A stretch of 64,000 bases of DNA from Sphingobium sp. TCM1 (GCF_001650725.1 NZ_LXVX01000011.1:248001-312000), one strand, 5' to 3'; shown: positions 44,242-54,047, numbered from the stretch's first letter. Notes: generated from the sequence alone by a model not told the origin. Numbers and translations are program-made.

Positions 44242-45684
44242 TCAGAACGCCCCGGCAATCTCCACCAATATGCGGTCGACGGCGTCGCTGGCCTGCGCGT
44301 CGGTGCCGTCGGGCATGTCGTTCGCGAGCGCGGAAAAGACCAGCGTCCGGCCGCTTTTCGTCACCAGATAGCCCGACAGTGCGCGTGACGCGTTGAGCGA
44401 GCCGGTCTTGGCGAACAGCCTGCCTTCCAGCGTCGTACCCTTGAACCGGTTACGCAACGTCCCGTCCTGCCCGGCTATGGGCAGCGTCTCGCGCCAGGCC
44501 ATGCCCCAGGGTTGACGCGCAATCCATGCCAGCAAGGTAACGGCGGCGCGCGGGGTCATACGGTTGTAGGAGGACATCCCCGAGCCGTCGGCGAAGCTGT
44601 AGCTGCCTTCGGTCAGGCCCGCCTGCGCCATCAGCCGGTGCAGCGCAGCCTGTCCATCAGAGATCGAGCCGCTGCCCGTCGCGCGCGACACACGGCGCAG
44701 CATCAACTCGGCGTGCAGATTCTGGCTCTGCTTGTTGATGATACGCATGTCGTCGGCCAGCGGCAGGGCGGGAAGCTGGGCCACCATATCCGGTGCGGGC
44801 GGCCGGGCAGCGGGCGCGCCCTTGCGGATCGTCGGGTCATCGGCAGGCGCAAGCGGGCGATGGCGGGTCTGGATATCGCCGTCGACGCGCACGCCGCGGG
44901 CACGGAGCAGTTCGCTCAGGCGCCAGGCGGCATGGTGCGCGGGATCGTCGACACCGAAATGGAGCGAAACGGGCTGCGCCTCCGCACCGATCGTGCCGGT
45001 CAGACGCAGGAGGCGGCTGTTGGGCGCGCGGTCGGCGACGATCGCCGCGACCTTGCCTGGGACGGTCGTGATGCGATTGTCGATCGCATAATAAGTGGAC
45101 GCCTTGATCGCCGGACGAGCGCCGATTGCACCGGGGATCACTGTGGCGGCTAATTCATTGTCGTCCAGCGTGAGCGCGGAAATGCCGGTGCCATAACGCG
45201 ACTGGATATTGTTCCAGCTCATTCCCGGTCCCCAACGCTCATCGGGAAACCAGCTGTCGTCGCCTACGATGTGGCGGACTTGCCGGATTTTTGCGGCGAT
45301 CGCATCGGCGAGCGTCTGGAGGCAGTCGCTCGCGCAATCCTCCGCGCTGGACAGGCGTGCGTCCCCGCGACCTTCCAGGATGACATCGCCCTGCTCGATG
45401 CGGACGCCTGTCCCCTGCGCGGCTCGGTCCAGCGCCGGGAGATCCGCATAGGCCGCTGCGGTGGTGAACATCTTGGTGTTGGATGCGGGAATGAAACGCT
45501 GGTCCGGCGCGATCGCGATGATCGGCTCTCCCTCCAGCGTGGCGACCAGCAGGCCGTATCGGGCGCCGGCCGGACCCTGGGCCAATTGCCGTTCGATCCG
45601 GACCTGTAGCGGCGGCGCAGCTTCCTGCGCGGCGACACCGGTCAGGGGAAGGACGAGAGCGAGCAGGGGGAAGGCAAGGCGCAT
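44242..45684 (-). CDS. dacB: D-alanyl-D-alanine carboxypeptidase/endopeptidase (PBP4 type)
   Basis: 480 residues from ATG 45684; TTG at 45705 in frame is an alternative. Signal peptide LAFPLLALVLPLTGVAAQ. All three penicillin-binding motifs are present: Ser68-x-x-Lys71 in IPASNTKMF, SYN in GMSSYNRMTP, and KTG in FAKTGSLNA. Residues between motif 1 and 2 hold the long insert typical of PBP4. It trims or hydrolyses periplasmic peptidoglycan cross-links, consistent with the muropeptide-recycling genes that follow. Confidence 0.93.
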   Translation of the reverse strand: MRLAFPLLALVLPLTGVAAQEAAPPLQVRIERQLAQGPAGARYGLLVATLEGEPIIAIAPDQRFIPASNTKMFTTAAAYADLPALDRAAQGTGVRIEQGDVILEGRGDARLSSAEDCASDCLQTLADAIAAKIRQVRHIVGDDSWFPDERWGPGMSWNNIQSRYGTGISALTLDDNELAATVIPGAIGARPAIKASTYYAIDNRITTVPGKVAAIVADRAPNSRLLRLTGTIGAEAQPVSLHFGVDDPAHHAAWRLSELLRARGVRVDGDIQTRHRPLAPADDPTIRKGAPAARPPAPDMVAQLPALPLADDMRIINKQSQNLHAELMLRRVSRATGSGSISDGQAALHRLMAQAGLTEGSYSFADGSGMSSYNRMTPRAAVTLLAWIARQPWGMAWRETLPIAGQDGTLRNRFKGTTLEGRLFAKTGSLNASRALSGYLVTKSGRTLVFSALANDMPDGTDAQASDAVDRILVEIAGAF

Positions 45685-45814
45685 GAGGCGGACTATAGAC
45701 CGCAACTAGACCGGTGAAACAGAGGCACGAAGGCCGCAACCCATAACCTGCGGCAATAAGGTGGGGAGGGGGCTTGGCGACAAATTGGCGCGGTTTCGCG
45801 CGCTTACATCCCCT

Positions 45815-46834
45815 TCACTGCGCCTCCCAAGCCCGGATCAGCGCGTCGCCCACCGCCGGGCGGAGGGCGAAGATGCCGCTATCGGCGTGGCGGGTGGGGT
45901 GGACGCGGTTGGTGAGCAGGGTCCAGGCGAGACCGCGTTCGAAATCGATCCAGAGGCCCGTGCCGGTAAAGCCGGTGTGGCCGATGGTTTCGGCTGAGCA
46001 GGCGTCGCCCCCCGACCAGCCGTCGAATGCCCGCTCCCAGCCACAGGTGCGGTGCCCTTCCTGCGCCGTCCGGGCCTCCGCCAGCATCGCTGGGGACAGG
46101 ATCGATCCGTCGAGCATCGCCCGGGCAAAGCCGAGTACGCCATCGACCGTGCCGAACAGCCCGGCGTGGCCCGGTGCCCCGCCGAGCGCGAACGCGTTTT
46201 CGTCATGCACCTCGCCCTTCAGCACCCGGCCGCGCCAGCTGCACGCTTCGGTTGCGACGGCGGGGCCGGGGGGCGGCCCGTAGGACAGGCCTTCACCCAG
46301 CGGCCATGCGGAAAGCGGCGCGCCAGTGATGCGCTCGATCGCGATGCCGAGCAGGATGAAGTTGATGTCGGAATAGACCGGCGGGCCATGGCGCCATTCC
46401 CGTTGCAGGACGAAGGCACGCAGCCGGGCGGGATCGTCGCCATAGGTGTAGATGGGCTCGACCGCCGGCAGGAAGCTGCGGTGGGCAAGGCAATCGCGGA
46501 AGGTCAGTCTGCGTTCCGCGGCGTTCGCCACATCATATTGGCGCAGGTCAGGGATGGCATCGGTCAGCGGCCGGTCAAGGTTGAGCCGGCCCTGCTCCGC
46601 CAGGTGCAGGATCATGGTGGTGGTGGCGATCACCTTCGACACGGAGGCAAGGTCGAACCAGTGGTCGCGGGTCAATGGCTCCCGGTCCGGCACGATCGCC
46701 GCCGCTCCGGCGAAGCGGACGGCGCTGCGGCCATCGATGCTTACCACGCCCAGCGTCGCGCCGGGGATGCGGCCGCTGTTCACGGCGGCTGCGGCCGGGG
46801 CGAAGGCGGCTTCGCAGATTTGCTCGATCATCAT
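45815..46834 (-). CDS. Serine hydrolase, class C beta-lactamase-like
   Basis: 339 residues, no signal peptide, so probably cytoplasmic. Motif 1 is DLASVSKVIATT (S-V-S-K), motif 2 PVYSDINFILLG (Y-S-D in place of Y-A-N), motif 3 area GHTGFTGTGLWID. This pattern is of esterase/peptidase-type relatives rather than resistance beta-lactamases. It is the last gene of the murQ-nagR-ampG operon (6-base gap to ampG), so a role in cleaving a peptide or ester from imported muropeptides is likely but not shown. Confidence 0.8.
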   Translation of the reverse strand: MMIEQICEAAFAPAAAAVNSGRIPGATLGVVSIDGRSAVRFAGAAAIVPDREPLTRDHWFDLASVSKVIATTTMILHLAEQGRLNLDRPLTDAIPDLRQYDVANAAERRLTFRDCLAHRSFLPAVEPIYTYGDDPARLRAFVLQREWRHGPPVYSDINFILLGIAIERITGAPLSAWPLGEGLSYGPPPGPAVATEACSWRGRVLKGEVHDENAFALGGAPGHAGLFGTVDGVLGFARAMLDGSILSPAMLAEARTAQEGHRTCGWERAFDGWSGGDACSAETIGHTGFTGTGLWIDFERGLAWTLLTNRVHPTRHADSGIFALRPAVGDALIRAWEAQ

Positions 46835-46840
46835 TGGCCT

Positions 46841-48343
46841 CTAAGCAGTTCTGGCCCGAACGCGCATCACGATCGGCAGGAAGAAAATGGCGGCGAAGCT
46901 GAGCGCGCCCGACAGGATGAAGAAGCCGTCATAGCCGATCTGCTTCTGGATCGCCCCGGCCGCGCCCCCGATCAGGCGCGGCAACAGGAAGGCGAAGCCC
47001 GAAAGAAACGCATATTGGGTGCCGGGATAGCGGGGGCTGACCAGCATGGAAAGATAGACGACGAACACGGCGCCCTCCAGCCCATGGCCGAACTGGTCTA
47101 CACCGGCGGCGACATAGAGGACGAAGGAGGAGGGTTCGGCATACCAGAGCCAGACGAACACCCAGTTGCCGATCGCCGACGCGCAGGCCCCTATGATGAG
47201 CGCGACCGTCATCGGAAGTCGCGCGGCGCAAAGTCCGCCCAGCGCCACGCCGGCCATGGAGCAGGTGAGCGCGACGACGCCGTCCGCCATGCTGATCTGT
47301 TCGAGACTGTAGCCCGCCGCATTCCAGAGCGGATGCGAGAGGGTGAGCGTCAGCACATCGCCCATGCGGTAGAAGGAAACGAAGGCCAGCACCGGCAGCA
47401 CGGCATAGCCGTCGCGCCAGAAAATCTCGACATAGGGGGCGATGAAGCCCGGCATTTTCGAGGGGGCGTCGGCGGGCAGTCGGCGGATGCGGGGCAGGGC
47501 GATGGCGAGCGCGACAAAGGGCAGCAGCGCCACGGCCAGAACGATCGGCGTCACGTTGGTCTGGGCGGAGAAGCCCGCGCCCTGCACGGCGGAAAGAAGC
47601 GCCCAGCCGATCAGGGCGGTGGCGACGCCGGTGACGGCGAGGATGGCGAGGCTGACAAGGGTGCCGCTGGCGAGCGCGCTTGCTCGCCCCTTCGCGCCCT
47701 CCTGCTCGGGTCGCATCGCCGCGAGCATGGGGAAGGGCAGGAAGGCAGCGATGGCGATGGCCAGATAGGCCCATGTCCAGTCGGCCCAGGCCGCGACCAG
47801 CACAGCGCCGCTCCCCGCCGCGACCATGGCGCTGCGATAGCCCCAGAGATTGGCGGCGACGATCGGTCCCTGTTCGGCCTGCGTGGGCGCCAGTTCGATA
47901 CGCCAGCCGTCGGCGGCGACCTCCAGCGTGGTCGTCCAGAAGGCGAGCAGAATCGCGAACAGGGCGGTGAGCGGCAGGCTCTGGTCGCTGGAGGTGAAGG
48001 CCATCGCGACCATCGAGAAGAAGATACCGAGTTGCGACAGCATGATCCAGCCGCGCCGCCTGCCCCAGAAGCGGGAGAAGCCGGGGACGCTGTAGCGGTC
48101 CAGCAACGGCGCCCAGACGAACTTGAACGTCGGCAGCAGCGCGATCCAGGCGAAGAAGCCGATGATGACGATGTCGACGCCGTGCCGGGCGAGCCGCAGG
48201 GTTAGTACCGCGTTGAACATGTAGAAGGGCAGGCCGGCCGAAAAGCCGAGCAGCAGATAGAGGCCCAGCGTGCGCAGTGGTGGCCGCCTGGCCTGCGGTC
48301 CTTCGCCCAGATCATGTGCCTCGGCGGCGATCGTGGCGGTCAT
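46841..48343 (-). CDS. ampG: AmpG-like muropeptide permease (MFS)
   Basis: 500 residues with 12-14 membrane segments. Signatures of AmpG: LGFSAGLPFYMFNAVLTLRL at the N terminus, KFVWAPLLDRYSVPGFSR-like loop, GRRRGWIMLSQ, and DQFGHGLEGAVFVVYLS. It imports GlcNAc-anhydroMurNAc and muropeptides. Its start overlaps the nagR stop by one base (TGATG). This fits an operon that imports and degrades cell-wall sugars. Confidence 0.88.
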   Translation of the reverse strand: MTATIAAEAHDLGEGPQARRPPLRTLGLYLLLGFSAGLPFYMFNAVLTLRLARHGVDIVIIGFFAWIALLPTFKFVWAPLLDRYSVPGFSRFWGRRRGWIMLSQLGIFFSMVAMAFTSSDQSLPLTALFAILLAFWTTTLEVAADGWRIELAPTQAEQGPIVAANLWGYRSAMVAAGSGAVLVAAWADWTWAYLAIAIAAFLPFPMLAAMRPEQEGAKGRASALASGTLVSLAILAVTGVATALIGWALLSAVQGAGFSAQTNVTPIVLAVALLPFVALAIALPRIRRLPADAPSKMPGFIAPYVEIFWRDGYAVLPVLAFVSFYRMGDVLTLTLSHPLWNAAGYSLEQISMADGVVALTCSMAGVALGGLCAARLPMTVALIIGACASAIGNWVFVWLWYAEPSSFVLYVAAGVDQFGHGLEGAVFVVYLSMLVSPRYPGTQYAFLSGFAFLLPRLIGGAAGAIQKQIGYDGFFILSGALSFAAIFFLPIVMRVRARTA

Positions 48344-49074
48344 CAGCCGATTTCCTTGAGTTCGGTCACGAAGTCATAGCGGTCGCCGCGATAGACGGAC
48401 CGGGTGAATTCCACCGCCCGGCCGCCGGGGATGCGGGTCAGCCGCTCGATCCGTAGCACCTCGCTATTCTGGCGGACGCTTAGCAGGCCCGCTTCGGTGG
48501 GAGTGGCGAGCGAGGCGCGGACGCGCTGGGTGCCGGATGTGGGGCGAAAGCCGCTGCGCCCCATCGCCTCGTAGAGAGAGTCGCCGATGGTCGAGAGATC
48601 GGGCAGGCAGTCGGCGGGCACGACCGCATGTTCGATCGCCAGCGGCTCCCCGCCCGACAGCCGCACCCGGCCGAGCCGGGCGACACGGGCGGACGTGGAG
48701 ATGGCGAGCATGGCGGCTTCCTCCTCGGTGGGCTGGGCGTAATTCTTCATCATCCATATGACGCCGGGATCCTCGCCGCGCGATCGGGCGTCGCTGGTGA
48801 AGCTGGAGAGGACGGAGGCGGGCGCCTCGATCCGTCGGGCCACGAAAGTGCCCGATCCCTGCTTGCGGAACAGCACGCCTTCCTCGATCAGCTGCTCGAT
48901 CGCTTTGCGCACGGTGACGCGGGATATGCCGGCCATTTCGCTGAGGTCGCGCTCCGACGGCAGCGCGTTGCCGGGGGTGATGGCCCCGCTTTCGATATGA
49001 TCGCGCAGGTTGCGCGCCAGTTGCAGGTAGAGCGGCGTGCCGTCCTCGCTGCGAGGAACCAGTTTTTCCCGCAT
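48343..49074 (-). CDS. nagR: GntR/UTRA regulator of amino-sugar catabolism (NagR-like)
   Basis: 243 residues: winged helix at ~15-80 (LARNLRDHIESGAITPGNAL, GISRVTVRKAIEQLIEEGVL) and a UTRA domain (EHAVVPADCLPDL, RAVEFTRSVYRGDRYDFV). UTRA regulators of this type sense GlcN-6-P or GlcNAc-6-P. Located five bases after murQ and fused translationally to ampG, it very probably controls this operon and the divergent nagB-nagA-dld-nagK operon. Confidence 0.88.
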   Translation of the reverse strand: MREKLVPRSEDGTPLYLQLARNLRDHIESGAITPGNALPSERDLSEMAGISRVTVRKAIEQLIEEGVLFRKQGSGTFVARRIEAPASVLSSFTSDARSRGEDPGVIWMMKNYAQPTEEEAAMLAISTSARVARLGRVRLSGGEPLAIEHAVVPADCLPDLSTIGDSLYEAMGRSGFRPTSGTQRVRASLATPTEAGLLSVRQNSEVLRIERLTRIPGGRAVEFTRSVYRGDRYDFVTELKEIG

Positions 49075-49079
49075 CTCCG

Positions 49080-49970
49080 CTATCCCCCCTGTTGCACGGC
49101 CCGCATTGCGTCCGGCAGATTCTGGCCATGCGCCTCCAGCAGCCGTTGCGCCTCGTCCGCCGCTACGCCCATGGCGACAAGCACCGCCTGCTTGATGTCC
49201 TGCCCGACCGAGTCCAGCGCGCGCGCGGCCGTTCCCAGGTCGACATCGGCAATGTCGCGCACCATTGCCTGGCCGCGCAAGCGCAGCTTTTCGTTGGAGA
49301 TTCGCATGTTGACCATGCGGCCGCGATAGACGAGGCCCATGCGCAGCATGATTGCGGTCGACAGCATGTTGAGCATCGCCTTCTGCGCGGTCCCGGCCTT
49401 CATCCGGGTGGAGCCGGCGACGATCTCCGTCCCGGTTTCCGCGACCAGCCCATGGTCGGCGGCGTCGAGCAGGGCAGTGCCGGCATTATTGGCGATGCCG
49501 ATGGTGAGCGCCCCGGCTTCCCGCGCGGCGGCGATGGCGGCGAGCGTATAGGGGGTGCGACCGCTCGCGGCGACGCCGATCACCACATCCTGCGCGCCGA
49601 TTTCAGCGGCGTGGATTTCGGCGCGCGCGGCGTCCGCATCATCTTCGGCGCCTTCGGCCGCCTCGGTCAGCGCGGCAAGGCCACCCGCCATCAGGAAGAT
49701 CAGCCGTTCCTGCGGCCAGTTATAGGTCGGGTAAAGTTCCACGCCGTCCTGCACCGCGATCCGGCCGGAGGTGCCGGCGCCGACATAGACCAGTCGTCCC
49801 CGCGCGCCCAATCGCAGGGCGGCGGCCTCCGCGGCCTGCGCGATCCGGCCGGTCTGCGATCCGATCGCGGCGATGGCGGCCATCTGCCCTTCCAGCATCG
49901 CCTCGACCGCGCGGATGGTCGGCCATTGGTCGATATCGACATAGCGCGGATCGATGGCTTCGGTACTCAT
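49080..49970 (-). CDS. murQ: N-acetylmuramic acid 6-phosphate etherase
   Basis: 296 residues from ATG 49970 (GGAG six bases upstream); a longer in-frame start at 50036 is less likely. A SIS-fold enzyme with GAGTSGRIAVQDGVELYPTY, ASGRTPYTLAA and AGSTRMKAGTAQKAMLN, the MurQ hallmarks. It removes the lactyl ether of MurNAc-6-P to give GlcNAc-6-P and D-lactate. The divergent operon holds the enzymes for both products: NagA/NagB for the sugar and Dld for D-lactate. Confidence 0.95.
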   Translation of the reverse strand: MSTEAIDPRYVDIDQWPTIRAVEAMLEGQMAAIAAIGSQTGRIAQAAEAAALRLGARGRLVYVGAGTSGRIAVQDGVELYPTYNWPQERLIFLMAGGLAALTEAAEGAEDDADAARAEIHAAEIGAQDVVIGVAASGRTPYTLAAIAAAREAGALTIGIANNAGTALLDAADHGLVAETGTEIVAGSTRMKAGTAQKAMLNMLSTAIMLRMGLVYRGRMVNMRISNEKLRLRGQAMVRDIADVDLGTAARALDSVGQDIKQAVLVAMGVAADEAQRLLEAHGQNLPDAMRAVQQGG

Positions 49971-50079
49971 GGATACTCCGGGACGGGGCATTGGCGCCGG
50001 CGGTGTGGTCGGTTCATCGACGAGCGGCCGGGACACGACGGGCGCGCGCAGCCGTTCGTTGATCTGGTATTATCCCTCC

Positions 50080-50099
50080 TTTGGTCTGATGCAACCAAA
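50080..50099. promoter_or_regulatory. Candidate GntR operator in the murQ/nagB divergent promoter
   Basis: TTTGGT-N8-ACCAAA is an inverted repeat containing TGGTCT, the half-site of NagR/DasR-type operators, though the spacing is wider than in TGGTCTAGACCA sites. GGTATT also occurs twice in the same gap (50066-50071 and 50129-50134). One of these is probably the regulator site. Confidence 0.4.
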
Positions 50100-50143
50100 T
50101 TAATTCCAATTGCCCTTTCAGCGGCATTTGGTATTGTTTCGGC

Positions 50144-51202
50144 ATGATCGACCACCGAGACGAGCGGATCGCCACGCTGATGGCGCGCGAGGCTGCGGAA
50201 GCGCCCGGCCGCTGCGAAGCGCAGGTCACACGCAATGCCGGCCTCATGCGGCAGGCGGGACAGCGGCTGCGGGCGCTGGCGCCGCCCTTTGCCGCGACGT
50301 TGGCGCGGGGCAGTTCGGACCAGGCGGCCTCTTTCGCCAAGTTCTTGCTGGAAACGCGTGCGGGCATACCGACGCTCAGCCATGCGCCTTCGATCGGATC
50401 GCTCTACCATGCGACATCTCCGCGCTTCCGGGGTGTGCCGCTGATCGCCATCTCGCAATCGGGCCGAAGCCCGGACCTGATCGCGGCGGCGCAGGACGCG
50501 CAGCGGCAGGGTGCGCTGGTGGTTGCGGTCGTCAACGACGAAGCCTCCCCGCTGGCGGCGATGGCAGACATCTGCATCCCCATCCATGCCGGACCCGAAA
50601 CCAGCGTGGCGGCGACCAAGAGTTTCATCGCCACCTTGGTCGCGATCACGCATCTGGTTGCCGAATGGAGCGGCGACGAAGCCCTGGGCGAGGCGCTGCC
50701 CGTCGTGGGCGATACGCTGCGCGCGGCGGCGGCGGCAGACTGGGGCGAGGCGGTGCCGCTGCTGCGCGACGCGCGCACCATGCTCGTGCTGGGGCGCGGC
50801 CCGACCCTGCCGATCGCCGGCGAGGCGGCGCTGAAATTCAAGGAAACATCCAATCTGCACGCGGAAGCCTTCAGCATCGCCGAGGTCGCGCATGGTCCGA
50901 TGACCCTGGTCGGGGCGGGCGACCCCGTGCTGGCGCTCGGGCCGACGGACCCGGCGCGGGCGGGGCTGCGCGAGCGGCTGGAGGATTTCCGCGCGCGTGG
51001 GGCGCAGGTGATCGCCGCGGGCCATCCCGACGATGTCGTTGCCGCGACGCTGGCGCTGCCCAGTCGTTGGGAGGTCCATCCGGTACTGGGCGCCATCGCC
51101 CAGATCCAGAGCTTCTATGGCCTCGCCAACGCCCTGGCGCTGGCGCGCGGGCGCAATCCCGACACGCCCCCGCATCTGGCCAAGGTGACGCGGACGCTAT
51201 GA
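50144..51202 (+). CDS. Glucosamine-6-phosphate deaminase, SIS type (NagB-II)
   Basis: 352 residues with two SIS domains, like the isomerase half of GlmS without the glutaminase part. Motifs: LARGSSDQAASFAKFLLE, AISQSGRSPDLIAA, TSVAATKSFIAT, LKFKETSNLHAEAF, AEVAHGP. NagB-II enzymes convert glucosamine-6-P to fructose-6-P and ammonia and replace classical NagB in many alphaproteobacteria and Shewanella. First gene of its operon; overlaps nagA by 4 bases. Confidence 0.88.
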   Translation: MIDHRDERIATLMAREAAEAPGRCEAQVTRNAGLMRQAGQRLRALAPPFAATLARGSSDQAASFAKFLLETRAGIPTLSHAPSIGSLYHATSPRFRGVPLIAISQSGRSPDLIAAAQDAQRQGALVVAVVNDEASPLAAMADICIPIHAGPETSVAATKSFIATLVAITHLVAEWSGDEALGEALPVVGDTLRAAAAADWGEAVPLLRDARTMLVLGRGPTLPIAGEAALKFKETSNLHAEAFSIAEVAHGPMTLVGAGDPVLALGPTDPARAGLRERLEDFRARGAQVIAAGHPDDVVAATLALPSRWEVHPVLGAIAQIQSFYGLANALALARGRNPDTPPHLAKVTRTL

Positions 51203-52350
51203 CGATCCAGGCGCTGGTCGGCGCGACCATCGTGCTGCCGGACGGGATAGCGCCTGACAATGCGCTGTTGATCGACGGCGCGCGCATGGGGCCGGTCGTA
51301 CCGCGCGGCTCGCTGCCGGCCGGGTGCGTAGAAGTAGACCTGGATGGCGGCTGGCTGCTGCCGGGCTTCATCGATACGCAAGTCAATGGCGGCGGCGACG
51401 TGCTGCTGAATGACCGGCCGGACGTGGACGGCATCCGCACGATTGCGCAGGCGCATAGGCGCTTTGGCACCACTGGCCTGTTGCCGACCCTCATCAGCGA
51501 CGATGCCGATGTCGTGGATGCGACGATCGCGGCGGGGGAGGAGGCGCTGAGGCAGGGTGTGCCGGGCGTGCTGGGCGTCCATATCGAGGGGCCGCATCTC
51601 AATCCCGGAAAGAAGGGCATTCATGACGCGGCCAAATTCACCGCCATCGATCCAGCGGTGCTGGAGCGACTGACGCGGCCCACCATCGGGCGGCGGATCG
51701 TCACGCTGGCGCCTGAACTGGCCCCGCCCGGAGCGATCCGCGCCCTCACCGAGGCGGGTGTGCTGGTTGCCGCGGGGCACAGCCTGGCCGACTATGCGCA
51801 GACGGTCGCGGCGCTCGCCGAGGGGCTGGCCGGGTTCACCCATTTGTTCAACGCGATGACGCAGATGGGGAGCAGGGAGCCGGGCATGGTTGCGGCCGCG
51901 CTGCTGGACCGGGGGAGCCATTTCGGCCTGATTGTCGATGGGCTGCATGTGCATCCCGCCGCCCTCCGCGTCGCGCTGGCCGCGCGGGGGTTGGAAGGCG
52001 CGATGCTGGTGACCGACGCCATGCCGCCGGTCGGAGGGGAGCGGGATAGCTTTACCCTGATGGGCCAGCCCATCCATGTGGTGGACGGAACCTGCCGGGG
52101 ACCGGACGGCACGCTGGCCGGATCGGCGCTCAGCATGGCGCAGGCCTTCCGCAATGCGATGGACCTGATGGGCTGCTCGATGGTCGAGGCGTCACGCCTG
52201 GCGAGCGGCAATCCGGCGCGCTTCCTGCGGCTTGACGGGAAGACGGGAGCCATCGCGCCGGGGCTGCGCGCAGACCTGGTGCATCTCGACGCGGACCGGC
52301 GGGTGCGGCGCACCTGGATCGGCGGACAGTTGAGCGAGGCCGGCGAATGA
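51199..52350 (+). CDS. nagA: N-acetylglucosamine-6-phosphate deacetylase
   Basis: 383 residues. Family motifs: LLPGFIDTQVNGGGDVLLND, GVHIEGPHLNPGKKGIHD, AAGHSLADYAQT, FTHLFNAMTQM, GLIVDGLHVHP and LVTDAMPPVG. It removes acetate from GlcNAc-6-P before NagB. The ATG at 51199 overlaps nagB-II (ATGA); its stop overlaps dld. The whole amino-sugar branch is therefore translationally coupled. Confidence 0.95.
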   Translation: MTIQALVGATIVLPDGIAPDNALLIDGARMGPVVPRGSLPAGCVEVDLDGGWLLPGFIDTQVNGGGDVLLNDRPDVDGIRTIAQAHRRFGTTGLLPTLISDDADVVDATIAAGEEALRQGVPGVLGVHIEGPHLNPGKKGIHDAAKFTAIDPAVLERLTRPTIGRRIVTLAPELAPPGAIRALTEAGVLVAAGHSLADYAQTVAALAEGLAGFTHLFNAMTQMGSREPGMVAAALLDRGSHFGLIVDGLHVHPAALRVALAARGLEGAMLVTDAMPPVGGERDSFTLMGQPIHVVDGTCRGPDGTLAGSALSMAQAFRNAMDLMGCSMVEASRLASGNPARFLRLDGKTGAIAPGLRADLVHLDADRRVRRTWIGGQLSEAGE

Positions 52351-54047
52351 GCGACCTGATCGCCGCGCTGCGCGTGATCGTCGGGCCGCGCCATGTGCTG
52401 ACGGGCACGCAGGCGACGGCGCGCTATCGCCATGGCTATCGCACCGGCTCGGGCGCGGCGCTGGCGGTCGTGCGACCGGGCAGTCTCGTCGAACAATGGC
52501 GCGTGGCGCAGGCCTGCGTGGCCGCCGACGTGTCGATCATCATGCAGGCGTCCAACACCGGACTGACCGGAGGGTCGACCCCCGATGGCGAGGATTATCC
52601 CGGCGGCTGCGTCATCATCAGCACCACGCGGATCGCCGGGCTGCACCTGATCGGCGATGGGCGGCAGGCGATCTGCCTGCCGGGCACCACGCTCCATGCC
52701 CTGGAAAAGGCGCTGGCGCCGCTGGGCCGGGAACCGCATTCAGTGATCGGCTCCTCCTGCTTCGGCGCATCGGTGGTCGGCGGCGTGTGCAACAATTCGG
52801 GCGGTTCGCTGGTGCAGCGGGGGCCGGCCTTCACCCAGTTGAGCCTTCATGCCGTGGTCGGCGGGGACGGGACGCTGCGGCTGGTCAACCATCTGGGCGT
52901 TGCGCTGGGCAATGATCCCGAAGAGATGCTGCGGCGGCTGGAACAGGGCGATTTCGACGAAGGGGACGTGGACCCGGCGGTGGATCGCTGGGCGCATGAT
53001 CGCGCCTACGCCACGCATGTCCGCGACATAGACAGCGAGACGCCGGCCCGCTTCAACGCCGACAGCCGCTGCCTGTTCGAGGCGGCGGGCAGTGCGGGCA
53101 AGCTGATCGTCTTTGCCGTGCGGCTTGATACCTTCGCGAAGGAGGAAGGGGCGGCGACCTTCTATATCGGCACCAATGATCCGGCGGAACTGACGGCGAT
53201 CCGCCGTGCAATCCTGGGCCATTTCGCCACGCTACCGATCGCGGGCGAATATATGCACCGGGATGCGTTCGACATCGCCGACCGTTATGGCAAGGATATG
53301 TTCGTCGCGATCGAGCGGCTGGGAACGGACCGGTTGCCGAGGCTCTTCGCGCTAAAGTCGCGCGTGGACGGGATGCGCTTTCTGGGCGAGGGTTTCAGCG
53401 ATCGGATGATGCAGCGGATCGGACGGCTTCTGCCCGATCATCTGCCGCCCGAGATGCGGCACTATCGCGACCGCTTCGCCCATCATCTGCTGCTCAAGAT
53501 GCCGCGACTGGCTTTGGCGGAAACGCGCGCACTCTTGTCAAATCTGCTGGCCGAGGGCGAGGGCGATTATTTCGAATGTACGCCCGAATTGGCGGCCAAG
53601 GCATTCCTCCATCGCTTCGTGACCGCAGGGGCCGCGGTGCGCTATCGCGCGGTGCATCGCGAACAGGTGGAAGACATCGTCCCGCTGGACGTAGCCCTGC
53701 CGCGCAACATGCTGGACTGGCAGGAGGTCTTGCCCCCCGACCTCGCGGCGCAGAGCATCCACAGCCTCTATTACGGCCATTTCCTCTGCCATGTGTTCCA
53801 TCAGGACTATATCGTCCGCAAGGGCGTCGATCCGTTGGCGTTCGAGCATCGGCTATGGGCGCTGCTCGACGATCGCGGCGCGGAATATCCCGCGGAGCAT
53901 AATGTCGGCCATCTCTACCGGGCCAAGCCTGCGCTGGAGGGTTTCTATCGACATATCGATCCGCGCAACCAGTGCAATCCGGGGATCGGCCACACGACGC
54001 GCGATCGTCACTGGGGCGACGAACAGAAGGAGACGGCCGGTTCATGA
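52347..54047 (+). CDS. dld: Quinone-dependent D-lactate dehydrogenase
   Basis: 566 residues. The FAD-binding region MQASNTGLTGGSTPDGEDYP, then REPHSVIGSSCFGASVVGG and CNNSGGSLVQRGPA, is nearly identical to the corresponding part of E. coli Dld, a peripheral membrane enzyme that oxidises D-lactate to pyruvate with transfer to quinone. Embedded between nagA and nagK with 4-base overlaps on both sides, it is well placed to use the D-lactate released by MurQ. Confidence 0.94.
   Translation: MSDLIAALRVIVGPRHVLTGTQATARYRHGYRTGSGAALAVVRPGSLVEQWRVAQACVAADVSIIMQASNTGLTGGSTPDGEDYPGGCVIISTTRIAGLHLIGDGRQAICLPGTTLHALEKALAPLGREPHSVIGSSCFGASVVGGVCNNSGGSLVQRGPAFTQLSLHAVVGGDGTLRLVNHLGVALGNDPEEMLRRLEQGDFDEGDVDPAVDRWAHDRAYATHVRDIDSETPARFNADSRCLFEAAGSAGKLIVFAVRLDTFAKEEGAATFYIGTNDPAELTAIRRAILGHFATLPIAGEYMHRDAFDIADRYGKDMFVAIERLGTDRLPRLFALKSRVDGMRFLGEGFSDRMMQRIGRLLPDHLPPEMRHYRDRFAHHLLLKMPRLALAETRALLSNLLAEGEGDYFECTPELAAKAFLHRFVTAGAAVRYRAVHREQVEDIVPLDVALPRNMLDWQEVLPPDLAAQSIHSLYYGHFLCHVFHQDYIVRKGVDPLAFEHRLWALLDDRGAEYPAEHNVGHLYRAKPALEGFYRHIDPRNQCNPGIGHTTRDRHWGDEQKETAGS

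Noticed and set aside
46052..48205. Plus-strand 717-residue frame opposite ampG and the serine hydrolase
   Set aside because: Very rich in G, E, R, D, no domain; mirror of two well-supported minus-strand genes.
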